Assembly: GCA_011390475.1 (NCBI GenBank)
Contig: JAABSG010000011.1
Location: 1-32,117 of the forward strand
Length of the DNA stretch: 32,117 bases
Direction of reading: 5' to 3'
Source: Geminicoccaceae bacterium
GTDB lineage: Bacteria; Pseudomonadota; Alphaproteobacteria; Geminicoccales; Geminicoccaceae
Part shown: positions 22,158 to 31,728 of the stretch, piece by piece
Position numbering within the stretch: the stretch's first letter is position 1
How the letters are laid out: every line of letters starts with the position of its first letter
Notes under the pieces: model-generated
Seen by the model: the letters and a program-made list of their open reading frames with translations, nothing else
The model's database searches: none
What the model was told of the DNA's origin: nothing
Translations under genes and position numbers: made by a program

Positions 22158-22269
22158 CGAGGTCGAGCCGATGACGTTCGCAGCGCCGCGGCCAGGCGGT
22201 GTCGATTTCATCGACAGGCAGCGTGGCGCTCGCGGTGTTCCTCGTCTGGCCGGCGTTGCTTTTCGGCGG

Positions 22270-23200
22270 TGACTGGTGCCCCGAGCCGAGAGGTTTCGAA
22301 CCACGCTGGGTTTCCCGGAGGCCCCTTCTCGTGAGAAGGGTCGGGTCGAAGCCAGCCACGTTTCGTCGATTTCGACGAGGGCGACGGTGACGAGACGCAG
22401 CAGCGCTGCATTGTCGGGGAAGACGCGGACCTCGAGGTCCGTCGCTTCAGCTCCTGCTGGACGGCGCGTTCGATCGGGTTCGAGCTGCGCCGTGCGCTTG
22501 CGGTGGTGTTCTGGCAGGGTGAGGACGACGAGGCCTTCGGGGATGGCGGCGGCCAGCTCTGGTGCCTCGTTGCGATGGCCATCGACCAGGGGATCTCGGC
22601 TCGGCTTCGGCGGCGGCGAGGTTCTTGGCGTTCCAGATTTCTCGAATTTGGCTGCCCCAAGCAACGACTGGGCGCTTGCGAATGGCCACTGTCGGGGCAT
22701 GAGGGTCGGGGCATGAGGGATGGCGATCTCGTGCCAGATGAACCTGGCAACGCTGCCAGACGGCGATGAACTGCACGCCGCGCATCCCGCGCCTGACCAG
22801 GTCGTCCAGAACAGCCCGCCAGTGGACTTCGGCCTCCGAGAGTGCCACCGACACGCCAATAATGCGCCGACGGCCGTCCGGGCCGACGCTCGCCGCCAGG
22901 GCGTCCTGGCCTTCGATGGGTAATCGGGCGCAACCTTCGCCCGGCTCGGTGGCCACCGGCGATCGGCCGAGGACTTCGCGCGACTGATCGAAAGAGCGAC
23001 CGACCTGCTCGTTGCCGGAACTGTTCGGGTCCTCGTCGAGCGACTGAAACGCGAGCAGACCCGGCAAAAGGGCTCCAAGAGGGAAGGCGCGGACGGGTCT
23101 CCAGCAACCCTGCCGAGATCGCCGCCCGCATGACCAGGGCGGTGTCGCTCTCGCCGGCGCGGACGGCATGCGAGCCAGCGGTGGTGTCGATCGCGGTCCG
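22270..23200 (-). pseudogene. Decayed IS256 (Mutator)-family transposase
   Basis: Fragments in different - frames: 'DGRRRIIGVSVALSEAEVHWRAVLDDLVRRGMRGVQFIA|VWQRCQVHLA', 'NPIERAVQQELKRRT', 'LEVRVFPDNAALLRLVTVALVEIDETWLAS'. Frameshifts plus an apparent internal deletion. Boundaries approximate. Confidence 0.85.
22691..22718. repeat. 14-bp perfect tandem duplication inside the IS256 remnant
   Basis: GTCGGGGCATGAGG x 2, adjacent. Confidence 0.9.
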
Positions 23201-23410
23201 GCGCCCGCTGCCCGCTGCCCGAAACGGCAATCGGCGATCGGCGCTTGCGGGATCGGCTGGGCGGCGGCGCCGTGCGGTCTCGTCGATTTCGCCTAATAGT
23301 AGAATTTTACTCATTCACTCGCGCATTGCGCTATACAGCCGATGTCGTTTCAGGTAATTTTTCCGACGATATGCAACCATAGAATGTGGCGCTCGGGGGT
23401 GCCTTTGCTG

Positions 23411-24082
23411 GTGAAAAGCAACATGCCGGCCAACCTTTCACGGCGTCCGGGGCTCGTGACGACGGGCCTTTGCACGGTTGCCGCGAGCGCAGCGATGCTG
23501 GGTGCGGTCGTCGCCCTCATGCTGATCGACGTGGCGCCGGAGGCCGGCCGCCCGGTCGCTGCCAGCACTGCCGAAACGGTTTCGCCGGACGCGACGGCCG
23601 GCCTCGATCCGGCAACGGTGCCCGAGGTCAGGGCGCCGAACGAAAGCATTGCGGCGCCGAACCAGGCCGAAGTGGCGAGCGCGGTCGCATCTGCCGCCCT
23701 ACCGGCGACGGCGTCCATCAACGAAGCGGCGGGTGCCATGGGGGCCACGGTCGCTGCGACCGCGCGGCCGCCGCTGAACAACCTGCCACTCGACCTGGGC
23801 CCTCGCGTCGCCCATGCGCTAGCGGCACTCGAGCCCACCGGATTCACGGTGCTGGCCGGCTCCTTCGTCAGCGAGCGCCATGCCGCGGCGCTGGCCGAGG
23901 CGATCGCGGCCGTCACCGCTCCGGTGAAACTGACGCCGTTCGTGGATGCCGACGGGCGCGGCGGCTGGCTGGTCTCGGCCGGGCCGTTCGCCGACGCTGC
24001 CACCGCCACGGGCGCAGCCGCCGACATTCGCCGGCTCGTCGGTGTCGATCCGCAGATCCGCCCGCTGGAGTGCTGCGAGTGA
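23411..24082 (+). CDS. Single-pass membrane protein with C-terminal SPOR-like domain, first gene of the T6SS operon
   Basis: N-terminal TM 'LVTTGLCTVAASAAMLGAVVALMLIDV', low-complexity linker, C-terminal 'FTVLAGSFVSERHAAALAEAIAAVTAPVKLTPFVDADGRGGWLVSAGPFADAATATGAAADIRRLVG' (SPOR-like). Start uncertain (GTG 23411 / ATG 23423 / ATG 23342). Confidence 0.7.
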   Translation: MKSNMPANLSRRPGLVTTGLCTVAASAAMLGAVVALMLIDVAPEAGRPVAASTAETVSPDATAGLDPATVPEVRAPNESIAAPNQAEVASAVASAALPATASINEAAGAMGATVAATARPPLNNLPLDLGPRVAHALAALEPTGFTVLAGSFVSERHAAALAEAIAAVTAPVKLTPFVDADGRGGWLVSAGPFADAATATGAAADIRRLVGVDPQIRPLECCE

Positions 24083-24516
24083 CGAGGCCGCTGGCCCTGA
24101 TCGCGGCGGCCCTGCTCGGCCTTTCCGGCTGCGCCAGGCCGTGCCTGATGGACCAGACCGGCACCATGACCGTGAACGCCGCGGCCGACGCCAACCGGAC
24201 CTCGGCGACGGCGGTCGATGTCGCCGCCACCACCGAGCCCGCCCTGGCCGACCGCCTCGCCGGTCTCGACGCCAGCACCTATTTCGCGACCCGCGAGCAG
24301 CTGTTGCGCGACCATCCGGCAACGCTGACTGTTACCGGATGGGAGGTCGCCCCCGGCCAGTCCGTGGGCCCCGAGCCACTGCGCTTCGCTTGTCGAACGG
24401 ACGCTGTCTTCGTCTTCGCCAGCATCCACGCGCCGGGTGCCCACCGGGTGCGCCTGGAGCGTTTGAAGGGTCTGCGTGTCGACATCGGCCTCGATGCGAT
24501 CGAGGTGACCCGATGA
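24079..24516 (+). CDS. tssJ: T6SS outer-membrane lipoprotein, TssJ-like
   Basis: Lipobox 'ALIAAALLGLSGCARP'; size, position before tssK, and pattern 'NRTSATAVDVAATTEPALADRLAGLDASTYFATREQLLRDHPATLTVTGWEVAPGQ' fit divergent TssJ; GTGA overlap upstream. Confidence 0.68.
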   Translation: MTRPLALIAAALLGLSGCARPCLMDQTGTMTVNAAADANRTSATAVDVAATTEPALADRLAGLDASTYFATREQLLRDHPATLTVTGWEVAPGQSVGPEPLRFACRTDAVFVFASIHAPGAHRVRLERLKGLRVDIGLDAIEVTR

Positions 24517-25946
24517 GCCCCCACGACCACGACGAGCCGGTCCGCTTCGCCACGTCGGACCCGGTACAGTGGCACGAGGGCATGTTGCTGGCGCCGCAGC
24601 ATTTCCAGCTCGAGGCCCGCCGCATCGAGGCGATGGTCAATGCCCAGATGCGCGCGGCGACACCCTTTCTCTGGGGGGTCAGGCTGCTGGAGATCGACCG
24701 GTCGGCGCTGCTCGCGGGCCAGTTCCGCGTGCTGGCGCTCGAAGCTCTGTTCAGTGACGGCCTGATCGTCTCCCATCCGGCCCCGGGCTCGCCGGAGCTC
24801 ACCTTCGACCTCCTGGCCATCGACCGCGACCTCGGGGTGGAGCCCGCGACCATCCACGTCGCCGTCGCGATGCACTCCGATCGGGCAGCAGCACCGGGGG
24901 CGCTCCGCCGCTATCTGTCGCTCGACGGCGCGCCGGCGCCGGACGAGAACACCGGCGACAACCCGGTGGCCGCGCCACGACTGCGCCCAGCGCCGACGCT
25001 TCTCGTCACCGACAGTCCCTTCGTCGGGCCCGGCAGCGCCTACGTGGCACTGCCGCTCGCGCGCGTCGCCCAAGTCGACGGGCGGCTGCAGCTGCTCGAC
25101 TACCAGCCGCCGCTGTTGCGCGTGACCCGCGATACGCCGGCCCACAAGCTGGCCACCCGGCTGGCGCTGGAGTTGCGCGAGAAGGCGCAAGGCCTGAGCG
25201 ACCGCTGGCGCGCCGCCCTGGAGTCCGGCGGCACCGATGCACCCGAGCTCGCGGCCGTTCTCAGAGGCCTCGTGGCAGCCTTGCCGCGGCTCGAGGCGCT
25301 GCTGCGTGACGAGGTCGCGGCACCTTATGATCTCTACCTCGCCCTTTGTGACGTCTTGGGGGCCGTGGCCGGCATCGATCTCGCCTTGGCGCCACCCTCG
25401 GCGCCGCCCTATCGCCACGCCGACGCGCTGCCGGCTTTTCGGGCCTTCGCCGATCTCGTCCTGCCGGCCGTGGCCAGGCTTCACGCGGGCCGCCGCACCA
25501 TGTCCATGGCACGGCTCGAGGACGGCGCCTTTGCGCTGGCCGGCGATACGGCAACGCTCGACCACCCGTTCCAGATCCTGCTCAGACCGGCGCCCGGCGT
25601 TCGTGCGGCGGGGACTCGCGAGTGGGCGATGGCCGTCACCATCGCGACCGAAGATGCCATGGCCGGCGCCCGGGGCCGGCGGGTGCGGGGTGCGGCGCGG
25701 CGCGTGCTGGCCCAGGATGCGACGCTCGATGTGGCCGCACCACCCGGTGCCGTCGTCATCGAGGTCGATCGTGACCCCGCGTTCCTGACCCCGGGCGTCC
25801 GGCTGGAGATCCGGCATCCCGCCGGTGAAACGGCACCAAGTGCGCCTGCCTCGGCAGCGCTGCTGCTGCCACCGGAGCGGCGTGCCAATCGCTCGGCCTC
25901 GACATCGGCCGTGGGCGCGGCGAAGCGCGCGGAGCCGGTCGCTTGA
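24513..25946 (+). CDS. tssK: T6SS baseplate subunit TssK
   Basis: 'DPVQWHEGMLLAPQHFQLEARRIEAMV' and 'YVALPLARVAQVDGRLQLLDYQPPLLRV'; ATGA overlap with tssJ. Confidence 0.94.
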   Translation: MSPHDHDEPVRFATSDPVQWHEGMLLAPQHFQLEARRIEAMVNAQMRAATPFLWGVRLLEIDRSALLAGQFRVLALEALFSDGLIVSHPAPGSPELTFDLLAIDRDLGVEPATIHVAVAMHSDRAAAPGALRRYLSLDGAPAPDENTGDNPVAAPRLRPAPTLLVTDSPFVGPGSAYVALPLARVAQVDGRLQLLDYQPPLLRVTRDTPAHKLATRLALELREKAQGLSDRWRAALESGGTDAPELAAVLRGLVAALPRLEALLRDEVAAPYDLYLALCDVLGAVAGIDLALAPPSAPPYRHADALPAFRAFADLVLPAVARLHAGRRTMSMARLEDGAFALAGDTATLDHPFQILLRPAPGVRAAGTREWAMAVTIATEDAMAGARGRRVRGAARRVLAQDATLDVAAPPGAVVIEVDRDPAFLTPGVRLEIRHPAGETAPSAPASAALLLPPERRANRSASTSAVGAAKRAEPVA

Positions 25947-26746
25947 GTGGTCCCGCCGCACCGCGCCCCACCCGCGAGGCGTTGCGCGCCTTCCAGCGCC
26001 TCGATGGCGCGATCGCCGAGGCCACGGCCAGAGCCACCCTGGCGGTGGAGAACGCGACCGACGATCCGGACCCCGACGCCGCTGCACGGATCGCCACCGA
26101 GCAGACTCGCGCCGCTTTCGTCACGCTGCGCCGCCTCCTGGTCGAGCTGGGCGCGCCCGAGACACCGACCGCGAGATCCGGGGCGGTCGATCGCGGCCCG
26201 GTCGATCGAGGTTACGTGCTCGCCTGCTACGCCGACGAGGCGCTCCTCCATCTGGTCCGCTGGCCGGGCGCCGCCCTCTGGTCGGGCATGCTGCTGGAGC
26301 GGGCACTCTATGGCACGGAGATCGCCGGCGAGCGTCTGCTCGAGACGGCCGAGCGCATGGTCGATCTCGTCGAGCCGGCACGCCGCGATGTCGCAGCGGC
26401 ACTCTTCCTCGCCATCGCCGCCGGCTTTCGCGGTGGCCGCCGCGGCAAAGCGGACGATGCGGTGATCGAACGCTTGCGACAAGGTCTGTTCGACATCGCC
26501 ATGGACCGTCCGGCGCCGGAACGACTGGAGTTGCGGCGGCGCTTCGCGCAGGCCACGGACCACACGGTGAGCGCTCCCCGACGGCCACCCTCACGGGCGG
26601 TCCAGCGCGCCGCCGCAGCACTGGCGCTGGTCGTCGCCGGCTGGCTGGTGGCGGGACATCTCCTTTGGCACTCGACCCATGTCGACATGGTGCGGCTGGC
26701 TGATCAGGTGATCGCGGCCTCGCGCAGCGACGGGTCTCGTTTTTGA
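25943..26746 (+). CDS. tssL: T6SS inner-membrane protein TssL (DotU/IcmH family)
   Basis: 'YVLACYADEALLHLVRWPGAALWSGMLLERALYGTEIAGERLLE' and C-terminal TM 'AAAALALVVAGWLVAGHLLW'; no domain after the TM. Possible TTG start overlapping the tssK stop. Confidence 0.87.
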   Translation: MSGPAAPRPTREALRAFQRLDGAIAEATARATLAVENATDDPDPDAAARIATEQTRAAFVTLRRLLVELGAPETPTARSGAVDRGPVDRGYVLACYADEALLHLVRWPGAALWSGMLLERALYGTEIAGERLLETAERMVDLVEPARRDVAAALFLAIAAGFRGGRRGKADDAVIERLRQGLFDIAMDRPAPERLELRRRFAQATDHTVSAPRRPPSRAVQRAAAALALVVAGWLVAGHLLWHSTHVDMVRLADQVIAASRSDGSRF

Positions 26747-26749
26747 GCC

Positions 26750-29700
26750 ATGGCCACGCTGCTGCCGTTCCTGCCGATCATCGCCGCCGGACTGACCGCT
26801 CTGCTCCTGCTCGCCGGTATGGCCACCTGGTGGCTGGCCACGCGCCCCGGCACCGCCGAACCCACGAGGTCGGGCGTAGCCGAGCCGGCAGAACCGAACG
26901 CCACGGGGCCGAAAGAGCGGCCGGACGATACCCTGGGCGCGCTCGGGTCGGGTCCGCTGGTCGCCGTGATCGGCGCACCCGGCGCCGCCGTCTCGGCGGT
27001 GGTGGCCGCTGCCCGTGGCGAGGCGTCGATCGCGGCGCCCGACGGTGACGGCCGCATGGTCGCCATTCCGGGCGGCGCCGTGCTCGATTTCGGCGATGCG
27101 TTGCTGGCGGCCGCCGACTGGCGCGAGCGCTGGACCGCCGCGATCGGCCGAACATCGGCGCTGCGCGGCTGGGAAGGCACTGTCGACGCCCTCGTCCTCG
27201 GTGTCTCGGCACGGGTCCTGGCCGATCTCTGGCGCGAGTCGCCGGCTGCCATCGAAGGCCTCGGTGGCCGCTTCGCGGCGCTGATCGAGGACGCCCAGCG
27301 CCTCGGCGGGCTGCGCTGTCCGGTCTACCTGCTCCTGACCGACGCCGAAGGCCTGCCCGGCTTTGCCGCGCTCGCGCATGAAGCGCGCCTGGAGCATTCC
27401 GATGCGGCGCCGCTCGGCTGGTCGCAGCCCTACGGTGCCGATGCGCCCTTCTCGCCACGCTGGGCCGAGGAGGCCGTGGAGACCCTGGCACTGACGCTGG
27501 AGGACGCCGTGCTCGACGGCCTTTCCGGCATCACCGATTTCGCCCGGCGGCCCGGTCTCGTGCTGGCGCTGCCGGCCGCCATCCGCGACCTCGGCGAGCC
27601 GTTGCGGGCCCTCCTCACGGCGACGATGCGACCGGCCCCCGCCGGCGAGCCCGCCATGCTCCGCGGCCTCTATCTCACCGGTGCCGGGGCCGATGCCACT
27701 GGGCCAGACGGGCCTGAACCGGCCGCCTTCGCGGCCGAGCTCTTCGCCCGGAAAGTCCTGCCGGAGGCTGGCCTCGCGCAACCGGCCCGGGCACTGGCGA
27801 CGAAAGGCGCCCGCGTGGCGCGCCGCCTGCGCATCGGCACCGGCGTCGCTGCCGCCGTCGCCACGCTGGCCCTGCTCGCACTCTTCGCCCTGGAGCGGCG
27901 GCAAGAGAGTGTCGTCGAGCTCTTGGCGCTGGTCGACCGCTACGTGGCCGAGGATCAGGCGCTCGCCGCCCGGGGTCTCGAACCGTCGCCTGCGGTACTC
28001 GCCCGGGCGACCGAAGAGTTGTTCGACGCCATGGCCGAGCTCGAGTTCGATCGGGTCGCAACCGTGCTGGCCCCCACCTCCTTTCTTTCCGGGCTCGACC
28101 ATCGGCTGCAACAGGCGCTCGCTATCGGCTTCGACCGGGTGGCGCTTCGCGCCATCGGCCGCGGGCTCGAAAGCCGGGTGGTCGAGGCCGGCACCGCGGC
28201 AGCGCGCGCGCATGGCCCGACCCCCGACGCCTTCGTCACCCTCGCCGAGACGCTGACCGCGCTCGACGACGACATCCGCCGCTTCGACGCCTTGCCGCAC
28301 TCGACCAGGCCGGCCGATCTAGCCCGCTCGAGTCACGCCGCCCTCGGCGTCACGCCGCCGGCCGGTTTCGATGACCACTACGGGCTCTACATCAAGGCCC
28401 TCGGTCTGACCCGGCAGCGCGGCTTCGATGGACCGGGCGCCTGGGCGGCGCTGGAGGCGACGCTCGGCCGCGACCTGTTCGGCGCACTCGGCGCGGCCTA
28501 CCGGCAAGACCCGTTGTTCGTTGCGATCGAGACCATCGCGGCGAACGCCGGCCTGCTCCTCGCCGGAGGCCGCCCGGACGGCGCCGAATTCACACCGCAG
28601 CTGCAAGCCCTGCTGGGCGCGATCGGTACGGCCGAGCGGCTGCTCGCCGATCCGGCCCGCAATTGGCTGGGACCGGAGGCCGTCGAGACCGATCGCCGGC
28701 TGGCAGCGGCCGCAACCCAGATCAGCGAGCTCAGCTTCGCGCCCGGCTCGCTGCGGGTCCAGCTCACCGCCGGCCTGCGCCGCGAGCGGGAGGCGGCGCA
28801 GGCGGAGCTCTTGCGCCTGCAAGGCTTCGCCGGCCGGCCGGTGGTGCACGTCGCCGACTCCGCACCGGCCAGGCTCGATCCGCTCTATCCCCGCCTGCGC
28901 CAGTCCACGCACCAGCTGCTCGACGATCCGAGGCGCGGTTCACTGGCCCGAGTGCCGGCGACCTCGGCCATCTCGTCTGCCAGCTCGCCCGCCGGGCAGC
29001 GCTTCGCCTGGACGACGGAACGGCTGACCGATGCCTCGGCGGCGATGGAGTGGTTGCAGGAGATCACGGCAGCGTCGGCCACGGCACTGCCTGCCGATCT
29101 CCGCGAGATCGTCGTCGGCGAGACTCGCGCCCGTGCCGAGGCGCGGGTCACGGAGCTGCTCGACGCCGCGCGGCAGCCGCTCGGCAACCCGGCCTTCGTC
29201 GACGACCTGGCACGCGCCGAAGCGCAGGCCTTCGCGACGGCAGCCCCGCTCTTGGCCGAGCTGCGCGACAAGGCGGCGCTCTTGCAGCTGACCAGGGCCA
29301 GTGCCCGCCTCGCCGCCACCGCCGACGTCCAGGCCCGCCGGGTACTGGTCGAGGCCGACCGCGAGCTCGCCGCGGCCCGCCTCTATTCGCCCGGAATCCA
29401 AGGCTTCGCGCTCTGGGACGGCCAGCCGGGCGGTGCGGCCAGCGTCTTCGGCCTCGCCAGCGATGCGTCGCTCGCCGGCCTCGTCCGGGAATGGCGAACC
29501 TTCAGCCGGCTCTTGGCCCAGGGCCGCGCCGGCCCGGCATTGCGCTACCTGCGCGGTTCGCCGTCCGGGCCGCCGCTCGACCTCGCCGCGTCCACGGCAC
29601 TCTGGCGCGAGACCCTCGCCGTTCTGGCCGATTACGACCAGAGCGCGCCCCGCAACGACCTGGCGGATCTGGAGCGCTTCATTCTGCTCGATCTCAACGA

Positions 29701-30646
29701 GCTGGACCAGGGCAGCTGCACGGCGCACCTCGCCGCCATCCGTCCGGGGCCCAGCTTCTTCGGCGTCCGGCTCGCCGCGCTTCGCGAGGCTGCGCAACGT
29801 CGCTGCGCCGCGCTCCGGACCGGTGACGCACGAGCGACCTGGGCTGCGATCTCGAGTGCCTTCGAGGCTGGCCTCGCCGGCCGCTTTCCCTTCGTCGGCG
29901 CCGGCGTCGGTGAACCGATGACCCAGCTGACCCGCCTCGCCGATGTCGCCGATCCACAGAGTGTCCGTCGCTTCTTCGCGACCTTCGGCGACGAGCTCGC
30001 CGGGCTCGGCGATGCCGACACCGCGGCCGATTGGCTCGATATCGACGCCAGCGACTTCGCCGCGGCGCTGGAAGCCACTCGGCCGTTTCTCGGATTGCCC
30101 GAGAACGGCGCTGTCGCGTCCACGCCCGCGTTCGCCGTTACCGCCGACTTCCGCAGCAATGCGGACCACGAGCGCGGCGGCGATCAGATCATCGAATGGA
30201 CGCTGCGCATCGGCGCAGACCGGGTCAGCTCCTTCGAGCCCGACCGCCACCTCGTCTGGCGGCAGGGTGACCGGGTCGAGCTGAGCTTGCGCTGGGCCCG
30301 CAACGCGCCGCAGGCACCAGCCGCGCCGCGCCGTCCCGACGCCACGCTGGACGGCCGAACGCTGCGCCTCGCCTATGACGGCCCCTGGGCCCTTCATGCG
30401 CTCATCGCCGCCAATGCGGCGCCGTTTCCCGATATCGTCCTGGTCGCCGACCCGGAGCCGAACCTGTTGCGGATCACCACGCCGCTGGTCCAGAATCCGG
30501 ACGCCGCCCGGGGCGAGCTGCCGCGGCTCGACGACGCCCTCGTCTATCTCCGCCTCGACGTTCGGGCGGTGGACGCGACCGGCAGCGTCCCGGTCGGCCC
30601 GACGCTCGCCATGCCGGTCTTTCCGGCGCGTGTGCCCGGCGGATGA
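26750..30646 (+). CDS. tssM: T6SS inner-membrane protein TssM (IcmF family)
   Basis: 1298 aa; N-terminal TMs, 'PVYLLLTDAEGLPGFAAL', 'MLRGLYLTGAGAD', 'AAELFARKVLPEAGLAQPAR', central TM, C-terminal 'YDGPWALHALIAAN'. Confidence 0.92.
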   Translation: MATLLPFLPIIAAGLTALLLLAGMATWWLATRPGTAEPTRSGVAEPAEPNATGPKERPDDTLGALGSGPLVAVIGAPGAAVSAVVAAARGEASIAAPDGDGRMVAIPGGAVLDFGDALLAAADWRERWTAAIGRTSALRGWEGTVDALVLGVSARVLADLWRESPAAIEGLGGRFAALIEDAQRLGGLRCPVYLLLTDAEGLPGFAALAHEARLEHSDAAPLGWSQPYGADAPFSPRWAEEAVETLALTLEDAVLDGLSGITDFARRPGLVLALPAAIRDLGEPLRALLTATMRPAPAGEPAMLRGLYLTGAGADATGPDGPEPAAFAAELFARKVLPEAGLAQPARALATKGARVARRLRIGTGVAAAVATLALLALFALERRQESVVELLALVDRYVAEDQALAARGLEPSPAVLARATEELFDAMAELEFDRVATVLAPTSFLSGLDHRLQQALAIGFDRVALRAIGRGLESRVVEAGTAAARAHGPTPDAFVTLAETLTALDDDIRRFDALPHSTRPADLARSSHAALGVTPPAGFDDHYGLYIKALGLTRQRGFDGPGAWAALEATLGRDLFGALGAAYRQDPLFVAIETIAANAGLLLAGGRPDGAEFTPQLQALLGAIGTAERLLADPARNWLGPEAVETDRRLAAAATQISELSFAPGSLRVQLTAGLRREREAAQAELLRLQGFAGRPVVHVADSAPARLDPLYPRLRQSTHQLLDDPRRGSLARVPATSAISSASSPAGQRFAWTTERLTDASAAMEWLQEITAASATALPADLREIVVGETRARAEARVTELLDAARQPLGNPAFVDDLARAEAQAFATAAPLLAELRDKAALLQLTRASARLAATADVQARRVLVEADRELAAARLYSPGIQGFALWDGQPGGAASVFGLASDASLAGLVREWRTFSRLLAQGRAGPALRYLRGSPSGPPLDLAASTALWRETLAVLADYDQSAPRNDLADLERFILLDLNELDQGSCTAHLAAIRPGPSFFGVRLAALREAAQRRCAALRTGDARATWAAISSAFEAGLAGRFPFVGAGVGEPMTQLTRLADVADPQSVRRFFATFGDELAGLGDADTAADWLDIDASDFAAALEATRPFLGLPENGAVASTPAFAVTADFRSNADHERGGDQIIEWTLRIGADRVSSFEPDRHLVWRQGDRVELSLRWARNAPQAPAAPRRPDATLDGRTLRLAYDGPWALHALIAANAAPFPDIVLVADPEPNLLRITTPLVQNPDAARGELPRLDDALVYLRLDVRAVDATGSVPVGPTLAMPVFPARVPGG

Positions 30647-31728
30647 GCGCGACCGACGCCCTCTTCGACGGCTTGCTGGAGCCCGTCCCGGGACCCTTGC
30701 CCGCCGGCGAGTCGTTGCGCTGGGGTCCGATCCATGCCGCGATCGAGGAGGCCCGGCGCGAGGAAGACGAGGACCTGCCGCAGGGGGTCTGGCGACGCGA
30801 CGTCAAACGGGCCGACTGGGACCAGGTGGTGGAGCTGTGCCGCGAAGCGCTGGCCCTGAAGTCCAAGGATCTCCAGGTCGCCTGTTGGCTGGTCGATGGC
30901 GCCATTCGGCTGCATGGGCCGGCCGCCGGGGCAGGGGCTCTGGACTTCCTCGCGACGCTCGTGGCCACCTGGTGGGACGAGCTCTATCCAGCGCACGACG
31001 GTGATGTCGATTCGCCCCGCTTCGCGCCCTTGATCTGGCTCGATGGTGCCCTGGCGCAATGGCTCGCCGCCTATCCGATCGCCACGGCCGAGACCGAGGA
31101 CGGCGTCACCGCGCTCAGCTGGAGCGACCACGCGGCCGCCTGCCGCCGCGAGGCCGCCGGACGCGCCGGCAAGCCGGCCAAGGCCGGCCGCTCCTGGCCG
31201 ACGATCGCCGGTTTCGACGCGCTCGCCGACCGCACGGCACGCGACCACCTGGACAGGCTGGCGACGGCCGGTCCTGCCCTGGACCGGGCGACGGTGGCCC
31301 TCGAGGAGCGGTTGGCACTGCTGGCCGGCGAGCAGGCACCGAGCTTCGGACGGCTGCGTGCCGTCATTCGGGATGTCGCGTCGCTGCTGCAACCGATCCT
31401 CGCCCGCCGTCCGCCGGCCGTGGCGCCAGTACCGGCCCAGCCCGTCACCCCGTTCGCTGCAACGATCGCCAAGGTCAGTGCCGCCATGAGCCTGAAGCCA
31501 GCACCGCTCGCCACGGCCAGCCTCGTCGATCGCGAGCAAGCCTACCGCGCACTGGCGGACATCGCAGCGTACCTCCGCCGGGTCGAGCCGCACAGCCCGA
31601 CACCGTTTCTCATCGAACGCGCTATTCGTTGGGGTGGCATGACGCTGCCCGACGTTCTGGCGGACGTGTCGCGGCGGGGCAGCGACGGCGACATCCTGAA
31701 ATGGCTGATGGAGGGGGCGAACAAGTAA
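30643..31728 (+). CDS. tssA: T6SS protein TssA (ImpA family)
   Basis: ImpA-like N-terminus 'PLPAGESLRWGPIHAAIEEARREED' and C-terminus 'AYRALADIAAYLRRVEPHSPTPFLIERAIRWGGMTLPDVLADV'; ATGA overlap with tssM. Confidence 0.9.
   Translation: MSATDALFDGLLEPVPGPLPAGESLRWGPIHAAIEEARREEDEDLPQGVWRRDVKRADWDQVVELCREALALKSKDLQVACWLVDGAIRLHGPAAGAGALDFLATLVATWWDELYPAHDGDVDSPRFAPLIWLDGALAQWLAAYPIATAETEDGVTALSWSDHAAACRREAAGRAGKPAKAGRSWPTIAGFDALADRTARDHLDRLATAGPALDRATVALEERLALLAGEQAPSFGRLRAVIRDVASLLQPILARRPPAVAPVPAQPVTPFAATIAKVSAAMSLKPAPLATASLVDREQAYRALADIAAYLRRVEPHSPTPFLIERAIRWGGMTLPDVLADVSRRGSDGDILKWLMEGANK

Noticed and set aside
22275-22340. tRNA-like T-arm on the minus strand (GTGGTTCGAAACCTC...GGGGCACCA)
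   Set aside because: T-stem pairs poorly and no D-arm, anticodon arm or acceptor stem could be built.
23388-23402. Possible sigma54 promoter upstream of the T6SS operon (tGGc...GCc)
   Set aside because: Spacing between GG and GC is 11 nt, not 10, and flanking bases fit poorly.
26591-28300. 569-aa minus-strand ORF
   Set aside because: Shadow of tssM.
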